DNA from: Pirellulales bacterium
GTDB taxonomy: Bacteria > Planctomycetota > Planctomycetia > Pirellulales > JALHLM01
Assembly: GCA_022844585.1 (NCBI GenBank)
Contig: JALHLM010000328.1
Coordinates: 1 to 7,039 of the forward strand
Length of the DNA stretch: 7,039 nt
Direction: 5' to 3'
In this document: in pieces, positions 1 through 4,350 of the stretch
Numbering within the stretch: the stretch's first letter is position 1
How the letters are laid out: each line of letters begins with the position of its first letter
The notes under the pieces: model-generated
Databases searched by the model: none
What the model was told of the DNA's origin: nothing
Seen by the model: only the letters and a program-made list of their open reading frames with translations
Translations under genes and position numbers: made by a program

Positions 1-16
1 CACCGAAAGGGAACGC

Positions 17-358
17 CTAGGGATCAGGCATGGGATTTTCAGCGACGGCAAAGCTCTGGAGGATTCCGGCCATACTGTATTCGACAATCGCCCAAACCTT
101 GTCGCCATTGCGCTTTTCTTCCAGGTAGGTTTCGCGGATATGGCGATTACCAGCGTAGACCGCGACCTGGGTGTATGGCTTCATGCCAAGGGCGATTTGG
201 ACTTCTGCCTTGGTCATTCCCGGCTTGAGCGCGCCGACACGCGTAGCTAGCTCGGAATGGTCGCCCACATAGACTTGCGAACCGACAGCACAGATTGCCA
301 CCGCTACTAACAGCGCCCGCAGTCCAAACCGACATCGCCGTTTCTTGCTGGCGTCCAT
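17..358 (-). CDS. Small membrane-anchored protein with BamE/SmpA-like motif
   Basis: 113 aa, hypothetical. After a basic N-terminus (KKRRCRF) comes a single hydrophobic segment at about residues 11-30. It opens with the F-x-L-R-x-L-L pattern (FGLRALL) common at the N-termini of planctomycete membrane or secreted proteins. Residues 44-61 (LKPGMTKAEVQIALGMKP) match the 'hydrophobic-x-x-G-M-T-x-x-x-V-x-x-x-L-G-x-P' signature of the BamE/SmpA/OmlA fold, so the rest is probably a small extracytoplasmic alpha/beta domain. There is no lipobox cysteine at the usual place, so it is not an obvious lipoprotein like true BamE. The ATG lies exactly 6 nt after a TAGACT box preceded by TGC, with no properly spaced Shine-Dalgarno. 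It is the most downstream gene of the minus-strand small-gene run. Gene call is good; the BamE resemblance is inference from one motif and the function is unknown. Confidence 0.75.
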   Translation of the reverse strand: MDASKKRRCRFGLRALLVAVAICAVGSQVYVGDHSELATRVGALKPGMTKAEVQIALGMKPYTQVAVYAGNRHIRETYLEEKRNGDKVWAIVEYSMAGILQSFAVAENPMPDP

Positions 359-394
359 CCTCTGAGTCTAGCAGGCGGCGGGAGGGCGAGCGAA
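359..394 (-). promoter_or_regulatory. Candidate extended -10 promoter abutting the start codon (copy A)
   Basis: On the minus strand TGC (371-373) precedes TAGACT (365-370), and the ATG at 358 follows after exactly 6 nt. A weak -35-like TTCGCT sits 18 nt upstream (389-394). A start site about 7 nt after the -10 would fall on the A of the ATG, implying a leaderless transcript. The AGAGG touching the ATG is too close to act as a normal Shine-Dalgarno. The same module recurs at 891, 1313 and 1717. Confidence 0.5.
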
Positions 395-430
395 CCTGTT
401 GGAAGTGTCCGATCAATGTGGTGCTAGGCG

Positions 431-610
431 CTAGGCGTTCATGACGGCGACTGACAGTAGGCCGAGTACGATCAGGGCCACAATCAGAAAAACGAGGCCT
501 GCGATTAGGGCCTGACGAAGCGTTTCGCCGGATCGTCCAGCATCCGGGTTGCCTTCGACGGGATCGCGCTCCGGTTCACTCGCCGGCGACCTGTATGGGT
601 TGTCGTCCAA
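431..610 (-). CDS. Tiny single-TM protein with N-terminal MDDNPYRSP
   Basis: 59 aa from the TTG at 610, or 64 aa from the GTG at 625 in the same frame. I chose TTG because translation then begins M-D-D-N-P-Y-R-S-P, matching the starts of the neighbours at 1091 and 1529. The DNA around it (GGCCA then TTGGACGACAACCC) also resembles the context of the ATG at 1091. A polar, acidic, proline-containing stretch is followed by one strongly hydrophobic C-terminal helix of about 22 residues ending V-M-N-A. The NPYxSP-like N-terminus is a recurrent feature of small planctomycete membrane proteins, and its role is not known to me. The GTG start would overlap the end of the upstream gene by 8 nt, so the two are probably co-transcribed. 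Function unknown. Confidence 0.6.
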   Translation of the reverse strand: MDDNPYRSPASEPERDPVEGNPDAGRSGETLRQALIAGLVFLIVALIVLGLLSVAVMNA

Positions 611-617
611 TGGCCCA

Positions 618-890
618 TTACCCACGAAAAAATCGAGGCAGCCGCGTTTTCAAAGCGTAGAGCGTGGCGTAGAGTCCCAACATAAACAGCGGAATGGTCA
701 AAGCATCCCAGGAGTGCCCGTAACGGTAGGTCGTGTACTCGTCAACTTTCTCGGTGTGCCTGAGATGCTCGGTCGAAGCGCCGATGATAATGCTCGATGC
801 CAGCAGGGCGACGCCGACCATGACGAGCCAGTAATGCCGCACAAATTGCGTGACCGCTTGCCGGTTCGTTGGTGGCAGATTGTCGTCCAT
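618..890 (-). CDS. Small two-TM membrane protein (MDDN start)
   Basis: 90 aa, hypothetical. It starts M-D-D-N-L-P-P-T-N, which looks like a degenerate version of the MDDNPYRSP start seen in neighbours. There are hydrophobic segments at about residues 19-39 and 62-82, separated by a charged loop with several H, E, K, D, Y and R residues, and a basic C-terminus (K-T-R-L-P-R-F-F-R-G). The topology is likely two membrane passes with both ends cytoplasmic. The start is fixed by the ATG at 890, exactly 6 nt downstream of TAGAAT, with the same leader as three other genes here. Its TAA overlaps or abuts the start of the next gene downstream, suggesting an operon. No family recognised. Confidence 0.65.
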   Translation of the reverse strand: MDDNLPPTNRQAVTQFVRHYWLVMVGVALLASSIIIGASTEHLRHTEKVDEYTTYRYGHSWDALTIPLFMLGLYATLYALKTRLPRFFRG

Positions 891-927
891 CCCTCGATTC
901 TAGCAGGCGAAAGTGAGGGAGAGACAA
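891..927 (-). promoter_or_regulatory. Candidate extended -10 promoter abutting the start codon (copy B)
   Basis: On the minus strand TGC (903-905) precedes TAGAAT (897-902), then 6 nt (CGAGGG) and the ATG at 890. A -35-like TTGTCT lies 19 nt upstream (922-927). The element also supplies the TAG stop (900-902) of the upstream 63-aa gene, so promoter and coding sequence overlap. Confidence 0.5.
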
Positions 928-945
928 CCGTGTGTTGCTAGAATC
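896..945. repeat. 10-bp perfect inverted repeat containing the TAGAAT motif
   Basis: GATTCTAGCA at 896-905 is the exact reverse complement of TGCTAGAATC at 936-945, with 30 nt between the arms. The left arm is the start-proximal -10 module of the 90-aa gene. The right arm presents the same module on the plus strand, but no start codon follows 6 nt later. It lies over the 3' end of the 63-aa gene. Confidence 0.5.
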
Positions 946-1091
946 CCCGACACCCCGGAGCACAGGAGCAGAATGATGCCCATGATTGCGAGGACGGCCG
1001 CGATCAGGAGACCCATTAGGAGTTTGCGGTAGTAGTCGGCAGGTAGTCGCTTCGCTCTTCTCTCCGGCGATTTGTGCGGGTTGTTGTCCAT
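900..1091 (-). CDS. Tiny membrane protein with N-terminal MDNNPHKSP
   Basis: 63 aa. It begins M-D-N-N-P-H-K-S-P, a variant of the NPYxSP-type N-terminus also present at 610 and 1529. A basic linker (E-R-R-A-K-R-L) follows, then one long hydrophobic stretch at about residues 25-52 (LLMGLLIAAVLAIMGIILLL is its core), ending in a short polar tail with cysteines. The tail is encoded across an inverted repeat and the promoter-like motif of the next gene, so its last dozen residues may be under little protein-level constraint. It starts 14 nt after the stop of the upstream 68-aa gene with no clear Shine-Dalgarno, consistent with co-transcription. Function unknown. Confidence 0.6.
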   Translation of the reverse strand: MDNNPHKSPERRAKRLPADYYRKLLMGLLIAAVLAIMGIILLLCSGVSGILATHGCLSLTFAC

Positions 1092-1105
1092 TGGCTGGCC
1101 GTTGC

Positions 1106-1312
1106 TTACTTCGGTGCTTTCCGGCCCTTTTGATATAGGGCGAACGCGGCAATAGCCAAGATTGCGGCGACGGATTGCATCTGCTTTGCGTGATGAATCT
1201 CTGCGCTAAGCACGGCAAAAGTGTCCCACACAAATCCGATCGCCCCGACAATCATGGCGGCAGAGCCGATCACGAGGGAGCTTACGATGTAGCCGTTCAT
1301 CTTCTTTTCCAT
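1106..1312 (-). CDS. Small two-TM membrane protein
   Basis: 68 aa, hypothetical, with no recognised family. Hydrophobic segments at about residues 8-30 and 45-62 are separated by a short polar loop (H-H-A-K-Q), and the C-terminus is basic (Q-K-G-R-K-A-P-K). The ATG at 1312 is chosen because it sits exactly 6 nt after TAGACT, matching three other genes. An internal ATG at 1300 (M-N-G-Y) is preceded by GGAAAAGAAG and is a possible alternative, leaving both membrane segments intact. It is followed after 14 nt by the NPHKSP gene. Confidence 0.62.
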   Translation of the reverse strand: MEKKMNGYIVSSLVIGSAAMIVGAIGFVWDTFAVLSAEIHHAKQMQSVAAILAIAAFALYQKGRKAPK

Positions 1313-1348
1313 CCCCTGAGTCTAGCAAGCGGCGGCGTGTGGTGTGAA
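1313..1348 (-). promoter_or_regulatory. Candidate promoter with -35 and extended -10 abutting the start codon (copy C)
   Basis: This is one of the two better-formed copies. On the minus strand TTCACA (1343-1348, five of six matches to TTGACA) is followed by 18 nt, then TAGACT (1319-1324) preceded by TGC, then 6 nt and the ATG at 1312. The predicted start site falls on the start codon, suggesting a leaderless mRNA. Confidence 0.55.
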
Positions 1349-1373
1349 TCTAATAGAAGTGGTGCTGATCGTG

Positions 1374-1529
1374 CTACCGGCGAATCATCCCCATCGGCAG
1401 CGCGAGCAGCCCCAGCAATACGACGATGGCAATAATCCACGCGGCGATCCAAAAGGAGCGACGGAGGTAGTATGCCACCTTGTTAGGCTTGGATTCCGTC
1501 TGCGGCGAACGGTAGGGGTTGTTATCCAT
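1374..1529 (-). CDS. Tiny single-TM protein with N-terminal MDNNPYRSP
   Basis: 51 aa. It begins M-D-N-N-P-Y-R-S-P, the clearest example here of the NPYxSP-type N-terminus. A polar, basic segment follows (K-P-N-K-V, Y-Y-L-R-R-S-F), then one hydrophobic helix at about residues 26-45 (core WIAAWIIAIVVLLGLLALP), ending M-I-R-R. The start is the ATG at 1529, which overlaps the end of the upstream frame (AAT GGA TAA in one frame, ATG GAT AAC in the other). That is a classic coupled arrangement. A weak AAGG lies about 8 nt upstream. Its closest relatives in the window are the proteins starting at 610 and 1091. Function unknown. Confidence 0.65.
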   Translation of the reverse strand: MDNNPYRSPQTESKPNKVAYYLRRSFWIAAWIIAIVVLLGLLALPMGMIRR

Positions 1530-1716
1530 TCCTATGCCTTGAAGATTGCACCAATGTTTTCGCCGGCCTGCAGGCCACGAGCCAGATCACGCCGGCGCCG
1601 ACGCTGATTACGAAAACTCCGGCCTACAGATCGACCCGGTAGCACGGTGCCGCCACGGCGAACGTGACGGCCGCGATAGCCACGATCAGGAATAGTCGCT
1701 GGAGCGAGTAAGCCAT
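1522..1716 (-). pseudogene. Two-TM small membrane protein split by in-frame amber codon
   Basis: From the ATG at 1716 the frame reads M-A-Y-S-L-Q-R-L and a hydrophobic helix (about residues 8-23) for 30 codons to a TAG at 1624-1626. The same frame then continues for 34 codons, opening with a second hydrophobic helix (AGVFVISVGAGVIWLVAC), to a TAA at 1522-1524. That TAA overlaps the start of the next gene in a coupled manner. Together this is the size and topology of the intact 60- and 68-aa two-TM neighbours. I therefore read it as one gene broken by a point mutation (or a sequencing error), with the 30-aa product possibly still made. The start carries the shared TAGAAT-N6-ATG module. Recoding of the amber is possible, but nothing specific supports it. 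Confidence 0.5.
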
Positions 1717-1751
1717 TCCCTGATTCTAGCAGGCGACATCGGCGCTGATAA
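1717..1751 (-). promoter_or_regulatory. Candidate promoter with -35 and extended -10 abutting the start codon (copy D)
   Basis: On the minus strand TTATCA (1746-1751) is followed by 17 nt, then TAGAAT (1723-1728) preceded by TGC, then CAGGGA and the ATG at 1716. Spacer length and the TG extension fit a sigma70-type promoter. The position implies a leaderless transcript for the amber-split gene and perhaps the genes behind it. Confidence 0.55.
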
Positions 1752-1800
1752 ATCACGCGCTGGACCATGGGCCGGGCAAGAATAGCAGGAGGTTGCCCGG

Positions 1801-1983
1801 CTACACCACGATGCGGCTCGCCGCGTAATAGAACAAGGTTGCGACCGTCCCGGAAACAATCGCCCAGAGATACGCTGCAGGGTCGAACTCCGTCACCGCA
1901 ACGATCGCGGAGAGGCAAGTAGAAAACGCGAATGGCGTACCGAGTGCGACTAGAAGCAGCCGTGCAAAAACGGATCCCGACAT
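1801..1983 (-). CDS. Small two-TM membrane protein
   Basis: 60 aa, hypothetical. It has two hydrophobic segments at about residues 7-28 and 37-56 joined by a short loop containing E-F-D-P, and it ends S-R-I-V-V. Unlike the four genes with the start-abutting promoter motif, this one has a conventional Shine-Dalgarno: GGAGG at 1993-1997 on the minus strand, 9 nt before the ATG at 1983. It is the first gene of the small-gene run, about 100 nt downstream of the methyltransferase stop. A longer frame overlapping it on the same strand is very arginine-rich and looks like a shadow. No family recognised. Confidence 0.6.
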   Translation of the reverse strand: MSGSVFARLLLVALGTPFAFSTCLSAIVAVTEFDPAAYLWAIVSGTVATLFYYAASRIVV

Positions 1984-2086
1984 TCACCGCTACCTCCGCC
2001 AACTCCCCAGCTCATCCTCACGCGCCGCTCCCATTCAGTAACCGCCACATACACTGACGTGGACTCGGGCGTCCGATCGGCCGCCG

Positions 2087-2746
2087 CTATCCCTTCTTGA
2101 CGTACGCTGGCGTCGCGTTGAACGGCAGTCGCCGGATCTCAACTAATCCGTGAAAGTATTCGTCCACCGCCTGCGTTTCGCCCGGAAATACTCCGTAGTC
2201 GTCAAGCAGGAGAATTCCGCCCGGTGCAATTCGCGGGTAGAGCTGTTCCAGAATCACCTGCGCCGGCTCATAGAGATCGGTGTCCAGGTTCAGCAGCGAG
2301 ATCGTCAGTTCCGGATGCTTGGCCACGTACTCCGGCACGGTCCGGGTGATGTCCCCCGCGATCAATTCCACGTTCTCATCGCAACCTTTTCGGGCCAGCA
2401 CCTGGCGAAGTTGATCCGTGGAAATACTCTCCCCGCCGGCGGCTGTGATAAAGCGCTCGCGGAGCGCCTGATCCGGCTCGTGGGCCGTCACCGGAAATGG
2501 CCCAAAGGAATCGAACGCCACGATCGGCCTTTCCGCCGCGCTGGTGAAAAGGCGTCGCAGCATCGCAAACCGCGCCAGCGACGCCCCTTTGAACACCCCG
2601 CACTCGACAATCGCCCCCGGCGCCGCCAATGCCAGCCGAAACAGCTCGTAATGCGCCAAAAACTTCCCCAACCGGGATGGATCGCAGGTCAAATAGAAGC
2701 CATTCTCTAAGTCCCAGGCCCGCTCAAAGTCCGGCAATTCGATCAT
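2087..2746 (-). CDS. TylF/MycF-type SAM-dependent O-methyltransferase
   Basis: 219 aa from the ATG at 2746. A GTG at 2806 in the same frame would add 20 unconvincing residues (S-D-D-A-D-S-C-S). The protein has class I methyltransferase features. Residues 46-56 (IVECGVFKGAS) are the SAM-binding glycine motif, 78-85 (FDSFGPFP) hold the acidic motif II, 131-134 is GDIT, 151-162 (LLNLDTDLYEPA) and 169-185 (LYPRIAPGGILLLDDYG) are hallmarks of the TylF family. In MycF-like enzymes acidic residues in these last two regions help bind the divalent metal. The family methylates sugar hydroxyls in macrolides and, in many bacteria, in surface glycans. Substrate here is not predictable, and no glycosyltransferase or NDP-sugar gene is adjacent. 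No Shine-Dalgarno is evident at either start. Confidence 0.85.
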   Translation of the reverse strand: MIELPDFERAWDLENGFYLTCDPSRLGKFLAHYELFRLALAAPGAIVECGVFKGASLARFAMLRRLFTSAAERPIVAFDSFGPFPVTAHEPDQALRERFITAAGGESISTDQLRQVLARKGCDENVELIAGDITRTVPEYVAKHPELTISLLNLDTDLYEPAQVILEQLYPRIAPGGILLLDDYGVFPGETQAVDEYFHGLVEIRRLPFNATPAYVKKG

Positions 2747-2945
2747 GGCTGGTTCAAAATGAAAATGAAAACCCGAACACGAATCGGCGTCGTCCGATCG
2801 GTCCACGCCTCAGGCACGGCGCACCTTGCCTCACCGCGTCATCTCCCGCCCGGCATAAACTCTCGCCAATGGGTCCACCCGCTACAGGCGGCGCGGGAGA
2901 GAATTTCGTCTCGCACGCCGGGCGATATGACGTAATAATTCCACC

Positions 2946-2954
2946 ATGCTAGCA
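2946..2954 (-). promoter_or_regulatory. Possible extended -10 box for the methyltransferase
   Basis: TGC (2952-2954) followed by TAGCAT (2946-2951) on the minus strand resembles the TGCTAGA(A/C)T boxes of the small genes. There is no start codon 6 nt downstream. If used, the methyltransferase mRNA would have a leader of about 195 nt. I see no good -35. Confidence 0.25.
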
Positions 2955-3144
2955 GGATCGACACGGACCAGCACAGTCACGTGGCCAGGCGCGCCGCTTC
3001 CCGCAGGCGGCGCTCCGGTTGGGCGACTTGCCCGCAATTCCGCCCAGCTGGTTGGCGACCCAGTCACGACGATTCGCAATACAAAATACCGCACGACGGC
3101 CCGCCGCCCACCCGCTTACGACGGCCCTGAATGCGTCACCCAAG

Positions 3145-3150
3145 AGGAGG
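3145..3150 (+). promoter_or_regulatory. Strong Shine-Dalgarno AGGAGG deciding the DUF1571 start
   Basis: AGGAGG at 3145-3150, followed by GG, lies 7 nt upstream of the ATG at 3158. This selects 3158 over the in-frame ATGs at 3131 and 3170. Confidence 0.8.
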
Positions 3151-3157
3151 GGTGTCC

Positions 3158-4081
3158 ATGAGTTTACGGATGAACTTTTGCCGCTGGGCGTATTCCGCCT
3201 TAGCCCTTGGGCTGGCCGTTCAGGCCGGCCACTCGACCGCCCAACAACCCCGCGAAGGCCTGCGTGAGCCGGTCTACCGCGTCGCTCAGCAACAAGCCGC
3301 CGCCGACACGGCCGTGGCCGCCGTCGGTATGCCCGCTTCGCGCAAGCTTTCCACCAGGGATTTGATCGACGCCGCTCCGGGCGAGCACCCGCTGTTGCCG
3401 GCCGTCCGCTGGGCCAAACATGGCCTGGAAGACATCCGCACGAAAAAGGATTACTCCTGCGACTTCGTCAAGCGCGAACGTATCGACGGCGAATTGGGCG
3501 AACCCCAATACGTGTTCATGAAGGTTCGCCACGAGCCGTTCAGCGTTTACCTGCGTTTCAAAGGCCCCGAGTCGATGAAGGGGCAGGAAGTCATCTACGT
3601 TCGCGACAAGAACAATGGCGAACTGCTGGCCCATCCGACCGGCATCAAGAAGCGGCTCGTCGGCACGGTCTCGCTGAAGCCGAACAGCATGCTGGCCATG
3701 TCGGGCAATCGCTACCCGATCACCGAGATCGGCATCCTGCACCTGGTCGAGCGGCTGATCGAAGTCGGCGAGCACGACATGCAGTACGGCGAGTGCGAAG
3801 TCGAGCTCTATCGCGAAGCCAAGATCAATGAACGCAGCGCCACCTGCATCCAGGTGCATCATCCGGTCCCGCGGCGGAACTTCCTGTTCAACCTGGCCCG
3901 GATCTATGTCGACGACGAGCTCAACGTCCCGGTCCGCTACGAGGCCTACGAGTGGCCCAAAGCCAATGACCCGGACGGCGAGCCGGTCCTGCTCGAGGAA
4001 TACACCTACTACAACATCAAGTTCGATAACGCCTTCACCGACCACGATTTCGACCCGAAGAACCCGGAATACGATTTTTAG
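3158..4081 (+). CDS. Secreted DUF1571 family protein
   Basis: 307 aa from the ATG at 3158, which has a strong Shine-Dalgarno. The first 28 residues form a signal peptide: basic start, hydrophobic core ending around A-L-G-L-A-V-Q-A-G, and a probable cleavage after H-S-T-A before Q-Q-P. A low-complexity Q/A/V-rich linker runs to about residue 65, then the DUF1571 domain fills about 85-300. It includes Y-S-C-D-F-V-K-R-E-R, a lysine/arginine-rich central stretch, N-F-L-F-N-L-A-R-I-Y-V-D-D, and the C-terminal E-Y-T-Y-Y-N-I-K-F-D and D-H-D-F-D-P-K-N-P signature. DUF1571 is a planctomycete family of unknown function. The long beta-rich C-terminal part recalls LolA-type lipoprotein-carrier folds, but that is only my inference. 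Exported, probably periplasmic. Monocistronic, closed by an intrinsic terminator. Confidence 0.88.
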   Translation: MSLRMNFCRWAYSALALGLAVQAGHSTAQQPREGLREPVYRVAQQQAAADTAVAAVGMPASRKLSTRDLIDAAPGEHPLLPAVRWAKHGLEDIRTKKDYSCDFVKRERIDGELGEPQYVFMKVRHEPFSVYLRFKGPESMKGQEVIYVRDKNNGELLAHPTGIKKRLVGTVSLKPNSMLAMSGNRYPITEIGILHLVERLIEVGEHDMQYGECEVELYREAKINERSATCIQVHHPVPRRNFLFNLARIYVDDELNVPVRYEAYEWPKANDPDGEPVLLEEYTYYNIKFDNAFTDHDFDPKNPEYDF

Positions 4082-4113
4082 GCCGGACGGTCGGCGAACA
4101 AGAACCATCCCAG

Positions 4114-4151
4114 CCCCCGCGTCGTACCAACGGCGTGGGGGTTTTGCTTTT
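4114..4151 (+). terminator. Intrinsic terminator of the DUF1571 gene
   Basis: CCCCCGCGTCG (4114-4124) pairs with CGGCGTGGGGG (4131-4141) through 11 base pairs including two G-U wobbles, with the 6-nt loop TACCAA. It is followed by TTTTGCTTTT (4142-4151). It lies 32 nt after the DUF1571 stop and just before the first heptamer repeat. Confidence 0.88.
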
Positions 4152-4154
4152 CAA

Positions 4155-4185
4155 GTTTGAAGTTTTCAGTGTTCAGTTTTCAGTG
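4155..4185 (+). repeat. Heptamer repeat, copy 1
   Basis: GTTTGAAG followed by the heptamers TTTTCAG, TGTTCAG and TTTTCAG, then TG. It is identical over 31 nt to copy 3 at 5159-5189, and its orientation points rightward. It starts right after the T-tract of the DUF1571 terminator and faces copy 2. Confidence 0.85.
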
Positions 4186-4188
4186 GGA

Positions 4189-4216
4189 GTGGTAGCACGG
4201 TCGAGAGACCGGCCAC
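4189..4216. other. Hairpin with GAGA tetraloop between inverted repeats
   Basis: CGGTC (4198-4202), the loop GAGA (4203-4206) and GACCG (4207-4211) form a 5-bp stem with a GNRA-type loop. Outer GTGG (4189-4192) can pair with CCAC (4213-4216) across an asymmetric internal loop. It sits in the 79-nt core between heptamer repeat copies 1 and 2. No T-tract follows, so it is not a terminator. Confidence 0.45.
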
Positions 4217-4264
4217 GGAATGCCCGGTTGGCCCCTCTCCGTCCCAAATCTTCATACTCAGGAG

Positions 4265-4296
4265 ACTGAAAACTGAAAACTGAAAACTTCAAACTC
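4265..4296 (-). repeat. Heptamer repeat, copy 2 (all TTTTCAG units)
   Basis: On the minus strand it reads GAGTTTGAAG followed by three TTTTCAG units and T. It is inverted relative to copy 1. The middle heptamer is TTTTCAG instead of the TGTTCAG found in copies 1, 3 and 4, so unit sequence varies between copies. Confidence 0.82.
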
Positions 4297-4301
4297 GCCC
4301 C

Positions 4302-4323
4302 GAACACTGAAAACTTCAAACTC
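4302..4323 (-). repeat. Truncated heptamer repeat, copy 2b
   Basis: On the minus strand it reads GAGTTTGAAG, TTTTCAG and TGTTC, then stops. It lies 5 nt beyond copy 2 in the same orientation, giving a partial tandem duplication. It ends 27 nt before the likely start of the hydrolase gene. Confidence 0.8.
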
Positions 4324-4350
4324 AACACCAGATCAATCTCCCGCATCTCG

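Larger units (their letters stand above)
2747..3157. other. Divergent intergenic region (411 nt)
   Basis: Lies between the divergent methyltransferase and DUF1571 genes. Open frames here on both strands are proline-, arginine- and alanine-rich without domain-like pattern and appear to be GC-driven shadows. It holds an extended -10-like TGCTAGCAT on the minus strand (2946-2954), an A-rich stretch AATACAAAAT at about 3079-3088 on the plus strand that could be a weak -10, and the Shine-Dalgarno of the DUF1571 gene at its right end. Near the methyltransferase start is an A-rich GAAAATGAAAA tract (2761-2770 and just before). No RNA gene was recognised. Confidence 0.5.

Noticed and set aside
423..436. 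GCTAGGC tandem duplication at the end of the NPYRSP gene
   Set aside because: Only two 7-nt units at a stop codon. Likely chance or slippage, with no other copies seen.
1532..2002. 156-codon minus-strand frame spanning the 60-aa and amber-split genes
   Set aside because: It is very arginine-rich, ends in a basic tail and contains no hydrophobic helices. The small two-TM frames have better start signals. I considered it as an intact alternative to the broken gene and found no support.
2150..2710. 186-codon plus-strand frame antisense to the methyltransferase
   Set aside because: Arginine/glutamine-rich shadow of a gene with clear TylF-family motifs.
2755..2785. A-rich AAAATGAAAATGAAAACC tract as another heptamer repeat copy
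   Set aside because: It shares only GAAAAC and GAACAC fragments with the repeat family. The period is 6 not 7 and the TTCAAACTC head is missing, so it cannot be called a copy.
2946..3161. Small plus- and minus-strand frames in the divergent intergenic region
   Set aside because: Low-complexity P/A/R/T-rich translations, no ribosome-binding site, no recognisable pattern. The minus-strand frame starts outside any start context.
3200..4108. 302-codon open frame antisense to the DUF1571 gene
   Set aside because: It is a mirror of a well-supported gene: valine-, aspartate- and leucine-rich with no domain pattern, no signal and no ribosome-binding site. The plus-strand gene has a Shine-Dalgarno, signal peptide, family match and terminator.
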